Positions 1-12,300 of a stretch of 64,000 nt of DNA are shown in pieces. The DNA comes from Bromus sterilis (taxonomy: Eukaryota > Streptophyta > Magnoliopsida > Poales > Poaceae), in contig OX465600.1 of the NCBI GenBank assembly GCA_950022295.1, positions 9,114,001-9,178,000 on the forward strand, in the 5' to 3' direction. The notes below the pieces were generated by a model. That model worked only from the letters and a program-made list of their open reading frames with translations. It had not been told where the DNA came from and made no database searches. How positions within the stretch are numbered: position 1 is the stretch's first letter; each line of letters opens with the position of its first letter. Both the position numbers and the translations under genes were made by a program.

Positions 1-758
1 AGAGTTAAATTCCTTTATCATCTTGGAGATGCATGCATTCCCTAAGAACATTACCCAAGGAGGGTGCATGATCATTACCCAAGGAGTGGGTGTTGCTTAT
101 TTCATGTAAGGGGGTGCACGTCCTGTTGGGAGTGGTAGGGGCCATACAAAGTTTACTTACCTGTGAATAGCAAGATGTTATGGTACAAATATATAAAATT
201 TCTTTCAGCCCCATGCATCTTTATTTATGGTGAATGGCTCATAATGATATTTAGTTTTCGAGCCTGTGTAACTCATTGTACTTCTGAAGCAGTGCATTGA
301 GGAGGCCATTGCAGATAGTCAATGCTATTGCTAGCCGTATAGCGTGTTGGCTAGGAAAAAAACATAGCATTGCAGTGTCAATCTCTAGCAGCAAATATGA
401 GTATAATACAACTTTTCCCTTTATTCATTGGTTATTTTCTGATGTTAAGAATACTTATTTTTTTGAATTTTCTGTTTTTCCAGGTTACATGGCTAATGAA
501 TGCCATTAGTTATTTTATGATGCTAAGAATACATATCAATTTGAATTATTTTTTTGCGGATTACATGGCTAACCAATGCTAGTCAAAGTACTCACTGGTG
601 GTGGCCTGGCAGGACAGTCACAAAGGCTTCAAGAGAATCTTGGATGTAATATGTTGACTTGTTTAGGTAACATTCTGTCAATTCTTAATGGATAGTTGGT
701 CCCTTTTCATTCTAGAAACTGAGCATACGCCTTATATACTGACCTGACATTATATTTC
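1..758. other. Unassigned AT-rich sequence flanking a solo LTR
   Basis: No gene is supported. The two short overlapping open frames around 297-582 are AT-rich and lie in a diverged tandem duplication (about 430-505 and 509-583) in which both copies contain a 'gatg.taagaata' block followed by 'tacatggcta'. It could be an old transposon or intron remnant. Confidence 0.5.
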
Positions 759-763
759 GTAAC

Positions 764-3700
764 TGTAACAGCCCAGATTTCACAAAAATTAAAATTTTTG
801 TTTTCGGTATAACTTGTTTGATCGTCTGATTTGTTTGCGGTGTTTGCATCCCCGATTTATCGACCGGCGATTATTTTCTCCCCCTTATTCTCGTATCGGA
901 TGCGTGACCGACCCCTTTCCACCACGGCACACGACCTTGCGACACCGGGATTTCACCCGAGCACCGTCGCCACCGGCACAAGTCCAGCCATCGCCACCGG
1001 ATCGAAAACCCCGTTTATTTAATAAACGGATTATTTTACGGGGCGCAGAAAAATGTTGTCGGAATGTCACCGCAGTGAGGTACGATCGACGGGCTAGACG
1101 CGCTGAGCGCGTGGTTCGAGATTTCGTCAGAATCGGAGTCCATGCGGGGTCTCGGTGGTCATGAACGCGATCACCGGACGCGAGAGAGGAGTACCGAGGG
1201 CGTTTGCGTAAACTGGCCAGCCAACCTGCTTATATAATGACCCCCACCTCCCAAACCAGCCAATTAGGGTTCCCCTATGGCATAATTGCAGCCACCCCCC
1301 TCTTTTTGCACAAAATTAGCCCCAAAACCCCCCAAATCCCCGAAACCCTAGCCCCAGGAGCTCCCAGCCGTCACATCTGATGATCTGAGGCCCAGAGCGT
1401 GCCACTTGGCCTCCAGCCACCTCCAGCCGCAGCACGGGGCACCCGGGGCCCGCAGGGCGGCCGCAGCCCGCTTCGGGCCCGTTCCGGGCCGAGGAACCCT
1501 CCGTCGCCCGAGCTCCACGGCAGCCGCCCGCCGCCGGCAGCTGCAGCGGTGAGCCGCCCCTCCTCCCGCGTTGCGCCTCCTCTGCCCTTTTCCCTCCTCC
1601 TCTAACTCCCTCTCTACTCTCCGTCTGCAAGGCTGCGCCGCCCGTCGTCGGAACCGGCCGCCGCTGCCATGGCTCGGGAGAGCTCGGCTCGGACCAGATT
1701 CGGCCGCCGCCACCTCGTCTTCGCTGCTCGCGCCGCCCTACCTCGCGCACCGGCGACCGGCGCCACCCTCCGGCCTCCCCGCGCCTGGTCCGGCCACCCA
1801 GCCTCGCCGGAGAGCCGCCACCGGCCGGCCGCCGCCGCCCCACCGAAGACCCGATCCAGATCGGGTCGGGCACCGTCGTTGACCGCCGACCTGGGCCGGC
1901 CCAGCACCAGCGCCAGCCGCCGCCTGTTCTGCCACTCGGGCCGAGGCCCACTAGGGGTAAGGCCCTGGCCGCCCCTCTGTTATTTTTTTTCCGTAGGTTT
2001 TCTTTTTCTTTTTCTGTCAAGTGCTGAAACTGTTTGCTGATTCAATTTTGCGACGGAATTTGCGATCAATCCGTAGCTCCGATGAACGTGCCCCCAAAAC
2101 GAATATTGCTCAGTTTTGCGTGCTCTAGCTCGTATGTAGAAAGTTTTTTCGTTTGAGGTCATCTTGATTGTGTAATTGTGTGCTAAACAGGGCATCAGAT
2201 CGTTAATTGCAACTGTTGTTGTTAAACTTGTTGAAACTGTTAATTTGTTGAAACTTCGGGCGACCGCAACCGTACGTCGGAATTGAGTGATTACTTTTGC
2301 GTTGCATTAAGCATTGTTTCTACTTCAGTTTCATGCATCCACATACCATAATTGCTTGCTGCATCATGATTGTATCTTGCTCCAAAGTAGCTACCCTGCT
2401 GTTAGTGTGTTGCTGTTTATATTTTGTTGCAACGTCGGTTTACGAGTGTGTCGCAACCGTTTATCGGAATTGAGTGATTCCAATTGCATATTGTTAAGCA
2501 TCATGTGTACTTCCATTACATGTATTGCATCTTCATGTTACCATTCCTGGTCATATAGATATTCTGCTCTAAAGTTGCTATGTTGCTGTTTTTGACAGCC
2601 ACCTCTTTTTTTCTCTAAGACTGTAACGTTCCGATGCCATGTTGCATGCTTAGTATCTTTTGATCTATGATGCCTATTTGCATGATTCTTTTTGCCATGC
2701 CTTCCTTGTCATGTCTAGTTTAATTTCATATCATTTGTAAGCATGTTTGTATTCATTATCCTGCTTATGCATTGCTCTAAAGTGTGCATATTGTGCCCGT
2801 AACTTGTTTTGCTTGTATCTTTTTAACTGTAACTCCGTTTGGAGTGTGCCTTATATGTAACTTGATTAGTTTTTCGTGTACTTTGTGTTTATGCTATTTT
2901 TTGCTGTTCTTAACCAACCTAAAATATGGTTTAGGATAGAACAGTACCAAATGTTTTAATCATCGTGCGACACGTAGTGTTATGCCATGTTTAGGATTGT
3001 GCCTCACTTAAATTGACTAGCATAGATAGTTTACTTTGTGCTTCACCTCTTGACATGTTTGTGTGCTATGCCGTGCTTGATTGAGTTGCCATGTTAACAA
3101 ACTTTGTTGATCACACGTAGCTAAACAACTTGAACCCATCGTAAACGTGCGGTATCGTCGTGTGTGACGAGTACTCCACTTAACTTGTTAGTAACCGCTC
3201 TCGACGGTAGGTGCGATGTCTCGTGTTGCCTTCTTGTTGATGCTTGCTCGTGTTTGCTTCGTAGTAATAGATTGCTTGCTCGTTGATTGCTTTCCAGTGT
3301 TTATCGTCTTGTGTGCTTCTCCGGGTATCTTCGGAGACGTTGCGAGCGTGCGATCGACTGCTCCTTCGGAACCCGACTTATCAACATGCAAGGACTATAC
3401 CTTACTTATGATCTATTCTATTTCAACCAGCGGTTTGGATGCTAGTCTAGGTTAGGTTCGATATTTGATCCTACCACATGTTACAGCCTCTTTCAAACCG
3501 ATACAGCCATGTCCCCTCCCAGCAAACCTTGTACTGCTATGTTACTATTGCTCGTTGCTCAGCCCCTCCTTAGTATGAATGCTTAGGATGCTACGATGTT
3601 ACCTCCTGTTACTCCTTGGTTTGGGATATCACCTTATTATTATTGTTGTTGATGATATGATTATTATAATGTTGACTATATTCGACGAAGGATGGAAGGT

Positions 3701-5041
3701 CTAGGCTATCCCGCCCCGACGCTTTGTTCCATTCGAGTCACCTAGGATCCGAGTTCCGGATATTAGTTTTAAGACTGAGTGTGCCTAACCGCGTGTGGGA
3801 TTTTATGGGGTCCCCTTTTCTTACCTACCTAGCTTCAAACATTTCTAGTGGTGGCCCAAGCTGATTTACCATTTGAAAACCGTGTGTGTGTCTGTTGGGT
3901 CGCTCCTGGCAGATATTCTTTAAAATAACTTGGGCCAGCAGAGACATGGTTTCTTTGTTGGTCCACCCCAGGGAGCTAGGGGGCTGCCCACATCTGTTTG
4001 GGTAGCTAACCCGACCCCATCCAGACGGTAGAGGCCGATTCGAGAGCGCGGCCGGCTTTTGAGTTGGATGTCGACTCACCGGGGGCCACCCGGATTTGTG
4101 CGTTGTTAGATAGAGGGACCTGTCGTTCTGGATCTCTTGGGACTAAATCATCAAATGGTTGCCTATCATGGGTAGCAACTGAGAGAGACGGGCGTGCGTG
4201 CGGAGCCTTGCAATGGGCAGTTGGTACACCCCTGCAGGGTTAAATCTTTTCGAGAAGCCGTGTCCACGGTTATGGACGACTTGAGACCTACTCCTTGTTC
4301 ATAGACAACAACAACTCAGCTAATTTTAATATAACTTGATCAACGTGTGTGTGCCTTGACTGCTTCTTCTTCGTCGGGATGCGAAGAGGAGGACAAGGAT
4401 AGGATAAGTGTTATGATTGCGTAAGTAGTTGATAGCAGACTTGTTGGAGGCGATTCCTCATCGAATGCTTGGCTTCTTACCTTACTCTCTAGATCGTTAG
4501 CCACTTCATAAATGCTAGTGCGGCAGCAACCTCACCACTTACCCCATCTTTACCGTAAACTACTAGTTGTCCTAGAATGACGAGTGATGAAGTCCTTGCT
4601 GGGTCAGTTGACCGCTACAGTTGGATGCTGAGTACTTCTGTACTCATGATACTACCCTCAAACTCTTTTCAGGGTTCTTGATCGACAAAAGGTACGGTGA
4701 TCGACGTTTCACGTGGAGACTCGACGACGACTAGTTAGGCGGATCCTGGCGGAGGGCCTGGACCCGTGTGGTTATGGGAATCGATGTTTTCTCTTTGCCA
4801 GTAGGCATTTGATTGTAGTCTGTACTCAGACAGGTACCTTCCGCTGTTGTATTGTATTTGAGGTAGTTGTATGCCGATTGTATGAGATGTTGTATCCTGT
4901 ATCTGTAATGTTGTGATATCATGTTGGAAATCCGGGGCGTATGGCTATGTCATATGTCGTGGTGGGACCGATATGTGCTTCGTCCCCGGATCTGAATGGA
5001 AACATCTAGATCTGGAACAGTACCGCATATCGGGCCTTACA
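764..5041 (+). mobile_element. Solo long terminal repeat (about 4.3 kb) of a gypsy/LARD-like retrotransposon
   Basis: The segment starts TGTAACAGCCC and ends GGGCCTTACA, so it has short inverted TGTAA/TTACA ends. It is flanked by a perfect 5-bp target duplication, GTAAC, at 759-763 and 5042-5046. No long reading frame, primer binding site or second LTR copy is present, so the parsimonious reading is a solo LTR left by LTR-LTR recombination. LTRs over 4 kb in Triticeae are typical of the non-autonomous LARD class (Sukkula type), but the family is inferred. The first 1.2 kb is GC-rich with a TATA-like 'ttatataatg' near 1230, fitting an LTR promoter. The block around 4230-4290 (CCCCTGCAGG, then GTGTCCACGGTTA) recurs on the other strand of the second long LTR at 55052-58524, so the two are related families. 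Confidence 0.8.
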
Positions 5042-5046
5042 GTAAC

Positions 5047-5367
5047 CTAGCTTGTTAAGGAAATATAAGATTCACTTTCAGGTCATCTAGTTTTGATTTA
5101 AGCAGAACCATAGAGTTGATGTTCTGACACGCAAATTCATCCTAAGATTTGGAAGCTAAAAATAATGCTAGTTCCTCTAATTAGATTTGAACAAAAATGT
5201 AGATTTCATATTCTGGGGTAGTTACGAAATTCTTACGAAGGTTTATTTATCTCCCAAACGACAAATTTAGTGAATTAAGCATCCACATTTTCAACCAATA
5301 GTTAAAAAAGATGTTATAAATTCTTTTAATTAAGGAAGTCCAGCAAAAATATGATATGCTAATTTAT
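5047..5367. other. Unassigned AT-rich sequence
   Basis: This resumes the sequence interrupted by the solo LTR. No open frame of note or recognisable element is present. Confidence 0.5.
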
Positions 5368-5369
5368 TA

Positions 5370-5558
5370 TTCCCTCCGATCCATAAAAAGTGTCGCACAT
5401 TTTGTACTAAGTTAGTACAAACTTTGTACTCCCTCTGATCCATATTAATTGACGCACACTTAGTACAACTCTAATACAAAGTTATACTAAGTGTATGTCA
5501 ATTAATTTGGATCGGAGGAAGTACTAAATGGACGACACTTTTTATGGATGGAAGGGAG
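5370..5558. mobile_element. Stowaway MITE (outer copy of a nested pair)
   Basis: The left end is TTCCCTCCGATCC followed by 'ataaaaagtgtcg', the right end reads 'cgacactttttatgga' then GAAGGGAG, and TA dinucleotides flank both ends. These are the hallmarks of Stowaway (Tc1/mariner-derived) elements. Its body is interrupted by a second Stowaway at 5429-5521. The terminal motif matches the hairpin MITE at 7318-7387, so both belong to one subfamily. Confidence 0.85.
5429..5521. mobile_element. Stowaway MITE nested inside another Stowaway
   Basis: Ends are CTCCCTCTGATCC and GGATCGGAGGAAG, with TA on each side. The internal arms ('attaattgacgcacacttag' and its near complement 'ctaagtgtatgtcaattaat') make a 93-bp hairpin that interrupts the outer element. 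Confidence 0.85.
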
Positions 5559-5560
5559 TA

Positions 5561-7315
5561 TTAGATATGACCCATGAATCATACAAAATCAGAAGAAATG
5601 CAAAAAAACTGATTACATATGTATAGCACCCAGAGAGACTTACGATACATCTAATAGTTAAAACAATACATGGAATATGTATAGGCAGTTAGGCACACAT
5701 ACCTGATGTATGCAAACAAGCTTTATGTCACCATTGGGTCGATAACCGGACATTTTTTCATGTAAAACTGCTTTCCTTGATCGGCAAATGTGATTCAACT
5801 ATGTCAGATCGTATACATGCTGATAACAACGAAATATTTCTCTATGTGCATATATGTAGTGTGCAAAAAATCCATTGGAACTTTTGGTTTATGTTATCTA
5901 GAAATAAAGTAATGTCAAGAAAATTAGTACCTAATGAGCATTTCATGCACATCTTAACAAGCTGCATGAAAGAATCAAGACAAAGAAGAGGGACCCTCTA
6001 AATTATTGGCAATGATACATGGTCATAACTAAACAGCAAGTGATTGGAAATAGATCGTACATAGGTAGACCTTAAAGACGGAAAATGTAGCAAACATAAG
6101 CACGGTTATATAGCAGTATTGCTATTTGTTTGTTAGAACAGGTGTGAGGTCTCCTACTAACTAAACAATATCAACTTAAGTAAGTCTCAAGGTGGGCTTG
6201 CTCTACAAAAACACCACTCACCTTCCTGAAACAAGTATCAATAATGAGCATGAATCATCTAACCAAAAATTTAAAAGAAAGTTGCTTGGGTGAGCGTTCA
6301 GTAAATTTAATAAGAAAAGTAGTGATCAACAATGCAACGCATCTCTGCCACTTTGTCCAACCCCAAGCAAACTCTAGTAATCTGCCGTGATTCATAATTC
6401 TGTAAATGCCAAGAACCACTTGAGTTAAATATCAAGCAAATTCAATTTCTATGAATAGAAACTTAAAAACATGAATTCCTGATTGCATCGCAAACTAAAC
6501 AGAACCAGCAATTAATTTCCATTTATAACATTGACAGCAAAAAGGAAGTGCACCAATGATCCACTTATAAGAGAAATAGGTACAAAACCGTTCTTCAGAC
6601 CGATTGAAAGCATGTGTAATTCACGTACTTATTAACACCCTTGCTTACAGATCAATAAAGATTCAAGATGAGTATTATTCGAGCCCTTTCTGAACAAAAG
6701 ACACAATAATATAGATTCAGATTAAGAAAGTAATCGACCATAACTAAAATCTTTTACGAGGAGATAGAAAAGACCTGGTTCCAAGCAAATTCTACTGACC
6801 CGCAATAGCAAAGACCCGAAAATTCAAAGAAAATGCAACGATGAAGGTCTAGGAGGGACGGACAGATGAATAGGTGGGCGATTTGGTAGTTGTCAAGAAA
6901 AATTTAGGATCTCAGAAACTTGGCTTTGACGATCAAGGCCGTAGCGCAGCGGTAACCGCGCAGAGGATACCGAGGTGCAAGATAGGGAGCAGCGCCGGTG
7001 CAAGTAGAGGAAGCAGAGGAGAGACAAACCTTGAACTTTCTTCTAGGGGCGTACTCCCTCCTCCTCTCAAGTACCACATGGCACATGATGCTGCTGCTGC
7101 TGCCGACCCCTTCCCATTGCAGTCCATGGATGCCACTTCTGTCTTTCCTGAACGAACAGACGCAGCCGCCGCTAACGCGGCAGATTCCCACGCGGCGGTT
7201 GCCCACCACGATCCGTCGCGCGCGTTTGCCCTGTTGCTTTCGTTTTCAAGTATCCTGATGTGATGTGATGTGGTTTGAGTCTGACTAGGTTAACGACCGA
7301 GTTTTTCGTTTATTG
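5561..7315. other. Unassigned region; possible minus-strand first exon near 6900-7140
   Basis: From 5561 to about 6870 the sequence is AT-rich without a recognisable gene. From about 6900 to 7260 it becomes GC-richer and gene-like. On the minus strand an ATG at 7136 opens a 67-codon frame with an Ala run, and a possible donor AAG|GTTTGT lies near 7033. I do not recognise the product and could not link it to downstream exons, so it is not called as a gene. Confidence 0.3.
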
Positions 7316-7317
7316 TA

Positions 7318-7387
7318 CTCCCTCCGATCCATAAAAAGTGTCGCCCATTATACTAAGTGGGCGACACTTTTTATGGATCCGAGGGAG
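7318..7387. mobile_element. 70-bp hairpin Stowaway MITE
   Basis: It starts CTCCCTCCGATCC and ends GGATCCGAGGGAG, with TA on both sides. The two arms are almost perfectly complementary (AAAAAGTGTCGCCCA on the left, TGGGCGACACTTTTT on the right), leaving only a few unpaired bases in the loop. This is close to the minimum size for the family. Confidence 0.9.
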
Positions 7388-7389
7388 TA

Positions 7390-8066
7390 GTATTTATAAA
7401 GTTTCTTGGGTAGGAAATATGAGACCTTGATGAAATCGGAACAGGTTTTTTTGGTTTGTCCAATCCATGTGCGGTCCGAACAGCAAGAACAGAGAAGATA
7501 AATATGGATGGACTGGCAGGTTTAAGATTTCAATTTGGGTGGGAACTGCTGTATTCCCTTCGGAGATTTTGCGTGGGACCAAGTTGTTGGAGGGAGGGGC
7601 TGGTTCAGATTTGCTGAAAAATGAACAGGCGGATCAACCCGTGGATGAATACATGATCACGTTGGATGAAAAAAGTATAAACTTAATGAAACTATCGACA
7701 GACAAAAAAATAAGTTAAACTAAATTTCAACTACCAGCAGAAATCACAATCCACACTAAATTTTGCTCCCTCCGTTTAAAAAGTATACAAAATCTAGACA
7801 CTAAAGTGGTGATCTACAATGTCTTATATTAATTTATAGAGAAAATATTATCCAAAGTAAATAAATAAAAGAATTAGACACCAAAAGAACCCATTAACCA
7901 AAAAATATATAAATACCAACAGAGAACAATAAGAGAGTCAAAACATAATCATTTGACAAAAAACTGCTCCTAACAATTCTGAAACTGAAAACAATGCAGC
8001 AAGACACCTCCTCCTTGTAGTGAAGAACTAAGTTTGGCATGAAGAGATAAACATTCTCATTGGGTG
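7390..8066. other. 3' flank of the F-box gene; no further gene seen
   Basis: This lies downstream of the minus-strand F-box gene. It contains a lone Stowaway-like end (GCTCCCTCCGTTT near 7766) without a clear partner, and AT-rich sequence that could include the gene's 3' UTR and polyadenylation signals. Confidence 0.5.
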
Positions 8067-9116
8067 TTAATAATTGATAGCATAGATGCCAAGTGGCTCC
8101 ATGGTTTTGACGTAGTGGAATGTACGGCACCATCTGTTGCCAATGTTCGCGACCGGCGTCCCTTGAGCCCGGTGGCTGATCCGCATCGGCACCGCCCGGT
8201 TGGATGACCACATGCCTTTCCGCCTGTAGTGCCCGCATATCCATTCCTTCTCCTCCGTCAAGATGTAATCGCCGTATACGAAGTGCGGCTCCGGGAGTTC
8301 CCGGTTCATGAGGATGTACCGGCACCTCCATTTATGTCCCTTGTCCAGGATCCACACCTCGGTCGTCCTTGAAACATCACAGATGACGACGAGGCCCAGC
8401 TTTTCGTGCACTTCCGTCAAGTGATACTCAGACGTATGCTTGGGCAACCCCTTGATGGAGGTGATCTGGTCGTGCTCGAGGTCAAACGACACTACCCGCG
8501 TCCCAGCGCCCCGCCCAGTTACCCAGTACGTCATGCCGTCAACGCTGATGATGCCTGCGCCGAGGTCGCAGCTCGCGACGCCCTTGGGATCAGTCAGTAC
8601 CTCCCTCCATGATGCCTCCCCAAGCGTGAGCACGTGTATGGTGCTACTGAAGTTGCAGGGGAGGCAGACCACCTTGTACTGCCCGGTCGTCGGGTGATAT
8701 GCGAAGCTGTATCCCTTGTGCGAGTTGGTGCTGGGCAGTGGTGGAACGGACAACGTCTCGTAGGTGGCCGGGTTGACCAGGGTGATGGCATCGCCGGACG
8801 TCTCCCCGTCGCATAGGCAAAGCAGGCCGTTGCAGGTGCCGATAAACCTTACGTCTCCACCCGATCTCCACAGCTCGCTGAACTTCCCCGTCGACTGCTT
8901 GGATAGATCGTCGACGACGTAGGCGACCGCTGCATGCCCCATATCCCAGAGGAGGGCCGTGGAGCGGCTCTGCATCTCCGTGGTCCGCTCTCCGATGATG
9001 TCGCGCCAGAGCTTGCAGACAAGGCGTACCCGGCGCCGGGAGCTCGGGGGCAGCCGCAGCAGGATATCCACCAGGACGTCGATGGGCAATTCCCGGCATC
9101 CCGCGTTGTCGTCCAT
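8067..9116 (-). CDS. F-box protein with F-box-associated (FBA/kelch-like) C-terminal domain
   Basis: This intronless frame encodes 349 residues. Residues about 8-50 form an F-box (ELPIDVLVDILLRLPPSSRR, then VRLVCKLWR), the part of such proteins that binds SKP1 in an SCF ubiquitin ligase. The remainder is the beta-rich substrate-binding region typical of plant FBA proteins: GTCNGLLCLCDG, then ITLVNPAT, YSFAYHPTTGQYKVV, VLTLGEASWREV and VVSFDLEHDQITSI. The substrate cannot be inferred. The ATG at 9116 is chosen because it directly precedes the F-box, sits in a good plant context (GCCATGG) and aligns with the start of its paralogue at 32779. It ends AINY-TAA, an ending that matters for interpreting the paralogue. 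No disabling lesion is visible. Such single-exon FBA genes form large, fast-evolving families in grasses, so orthology is uncertain. Confidence 0.9.
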   Translation of the reverse strand: MDDNAGCRELPIDVLVDILLRLPPSSRRRVRLVCKLWRDIIGERTTEMQSRSTALLWDMGHAAVAYVVDDLSKQSTGKFSELWRSGGDVRFIGTCNGLLCLCDGETSGDAITLVNPATYETLSVPPLPSTNSHKGYSFAYHPTTGQYKVVCLPCNFSSTIHVLTLGEASWREVLTDPKGVASCDLGAGIISVDGMTYWVTGRGAGTRVVSFDLEHDQITSIKGLPKHTSEYHLTEVHEKLGLVVICDVSRTTEVWILDKGHKWRCRYILMNRELPEPHFVYGDYILTEEKEWICGHYRRKGMWSSNRAVPMRISHRAQGTPVANIGNRWCRTFHYVKTMEPLGIYAINY

Positions 9117-9380
9117 GGCGATCCTGGTTGCCCACGCGATGCGTTGCTGCTACCTGGTGGCCGTTTTCGTTTGCATTTAGCCTACTGGTGTCCACGATTT
9201 GGTTTGAGTCCGACTTGTTACCGACTTCTTCGTTTATACTGTATTGTACTCCTACTATTGGGAAAGTATCTTTTCTGGGAATACCACTATATGCAAGTAA
9301 GGTAGGTTTATAACACAAAATCATTTATACAGCTGAACAAGTTCTTTTTGCGGGGTAATACAGCTGAATAAGTTAGGGGA
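9117..9380. other. Upstream flank of the F-box gene
   Basis: This short AT-rich stretch must contain the minus-strand F-box promoter. No clear TATA box could be assigned by eye. Confidence 0.4.
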
Positions 9381-12300
9381 GTGTCTAATTTACACATTTT
9401 CAGTCGAATTTGCAGCCAATCATGACTACCCACGTGTTTTTGGTGGGGGCAGGCTAACCAAGCTGTTGCCGGATCGGGTTAACCAAACCCGACAAGATAA
9501 ACCCCCGCAGCACGACCCTCCTCCCCATCTTCTTCCTTCTCAAGCAATAAAACTCCTGGAACATTCCCACATGATCTGAATCGGAAAAAAAAACACTTGT
9601 CTGAATCGCCCCTCCCTCTCGATCGCCCCTCCTCCCCTTAATCTGCTCCTTGATCGCCCCCAGGTATGTATCCCCTGCACCAGCTCCCCTGCATCAGTGC
9701 AAAAAAAAAGACAACCCAGAAAATAGGATGCAGAAATAACTCAAATGATTGAATTAATGATTGAATGTGCGTACCTGGCACTGTCTTTGATTGGACTTCT
9801 GCAATCGGCTCTGAAGAGAAAATAGGAAAAACCTCTCCTAAAAATGATTTTGCATGTATCTTCCATGCAGGGTTTATTTCTGAAGTTTATTTTGCTTCAA
9901 GCACTTAAACACCATGCGCCTGTCGAAAAGCGAAATAAACATGTGAGTTTTCAGACTTCTGATCAATGAAGAACTGAAATAACTAAAAATTGCATTTTAT
10001 GAACAATACCAGCAGCACTAAAATTGATTTAAAAATGAAAAACAAATGTTTGGATGTGAAAACATAAACATGTAAATGCAGATATCTGATAGTAACATCA
10101 GCTTGGATGTGTGGCTATCTGTATCTGTAACCACTAGCAAGTCCTCCTGGGACCACTGGAGGAGTCAATTTTGGCTCATTGCTGTTACTATCATATACCT
10201 GCATTCGCACTCACTATAACTGATTCAAATGAAGAGGCAAATTTCTACCTACAAAAAAGTGATGCATGAACAATTGACCAAAGTAACACTACAAATGAGG
10301 ACTCATACAAAAACTGGGTGGACTTCTTAAGAAACAATAATAATGATGGGCTGAAATTGACTAAAATACATTAACTAAAATGCATAGAGAAACTGATGTT
10401 GACACAACAGCAATTGACCAAATTAAATACTTATACACTGAAATAAATGATAATGATGATAATTAACAGATTTCAGGGGATGCAATGAAAATGAAAAAAA
10501 ATACACTAAAACTGCTTGAACAAACAATTTCACTGAAAACTACTTGAGCACGCATTAACTGATCATAAATTGAGAAAACTAAAAATTTAACTTAACTAAT
10601 ATTGGTCCACACTTAATATGATGGGTTGAACATTATCACCGAAGAAAAAACTGATACATTGAGAAAAGAAAAAATTATGATGCACTGGAATTATTTCTGA
10701 ACATTGACTAAAGAAACTATAAATGAATAGAGAAAAAACTATAAATGCCATCTTGTTACCCTGTAGAAAACTGTAGATAGTGACAAAAACGAGGAGAATA
10801 ACACTAAAACTAGTGCAACTAATTCTTGACACTGAACTGCCAGCTTGTTAACCTGAAGCATGCAGAGATTGATCATAAAGAATGACTACAAAATTTAACT
10901 AAACTTAATTTCAGAAGCATATATCTCGTCATGGAGGATTCGACACCAACGAGGATTAGACAAAATAACAAAATTTAACTGAAACTAACGAGGATTAGAC
11001 AAAAATAACAAATAGATTACTGAAGTAACTGAAGGTACTGAGGATACAAAATGCTACACTGAAAACTTAAAAATGAACTAAGAAGGACCAAAACCTGTAG
11101 ACACAACTGTGATATGATGAATGACAAGTCAATTAGTACTGAGAGACTTAGAAAGACAAATTGAGGTACTAGGAATCGAGAGAATAATGAAAAAGAAGCT
11201 GAGGTACTAGAGCTGAAAATGACTGCAAGAAAATCATAAAAGGGAAATGGATACAGAATGACTGAAGAAAGTGTACTAACACTGATATAAAGAAACAATA
11301 AAGATGATGGGCTGAACATTGACTAAACTTAAACGGATAACTGATATGAATAAATGATTGCTGAAAAGATCAGATAACATAACACTCACAAATGAAAACT
11401 TAAACAAGGAACTGATCAACTAACATAACACTCACAAAGGAAAAAACTGATGACTAAATAAAAACAATAATAATCAACAGGAAGCTGCGCATTGCTAGAC
11501 TGAAAACATATTGAACTACTGACAAAATTACAATGAATTAGACCAAAAAAACTACAATACTGAGTATTTAACCAAAATACTGAGAAATACTAAAATAACA
11601 ACAGATAAATGAAACAATGAACAAGTTGCTTTAAATACAAAAAATTACAATGAACAAGTTGCTTGACTGAAATGATAAATAGATGCAACACTGAAGATGC
11701 AACAGAACTGATTCCTACAAAAATTACACTGATACAATGACATATTACGCACGTATAATTCAGGTTACTTTTAGGATTTTGCATCCGAGAATGTTTTATA
11801 CTAAGATCACCCTGCTTAGTGAGTGCAGCAAACAAATGCTAAAAATGGATAAAATGACTGGGCCATATTTTCAAAAATCAAAAACACAAAAAAGCAATAT
11901 GATGCTGAAAAGTTCTGAATAAAAGAGATAGATTATTTGCCTTCCCCCTTGCTTACATCAAACCACCTTACCCCAACACCCTCTCCCCCCCCCCCCCTCC
12001 TATACATTTTGCTTCTGCCTACTTCCTATTTAGATCCCAAAAATGTCTGCGTATTTAAATAGACAGGAGCACACCGCATGCCCCCCCCCCACCCCCCCAC
12101 TCTGATCCAGGAACTAGCTAAGCAACAAATTTAAGGAAAATGTACATGCCAAATCAGGTACATTAGGCGAAGCGGAGCAAACAACTAAGACTTCTGCGCT
12201 TGTAAATAACTCCAATATAACCATTCCGATTCGGAGACTCTGCTTACTATGGAACAACTACTGCACTCTGAACAACTACTGCATCACCTCTAGCCACAAA

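Noticed and set aside
1316..2020. Long overlapping frames on both strands in GC-rich DNA
   Set aside because: They lie inside the 4.3-kb solo LTR and reflect GC composition. No protein motif is seen.
6939..6985. tRNA-like stretch (GGCCGTAGCGCAGCGGTAAC)
   Set aside because: Box A-like words occur, but no box B or cloverleaf can be drawn at the right spacing.
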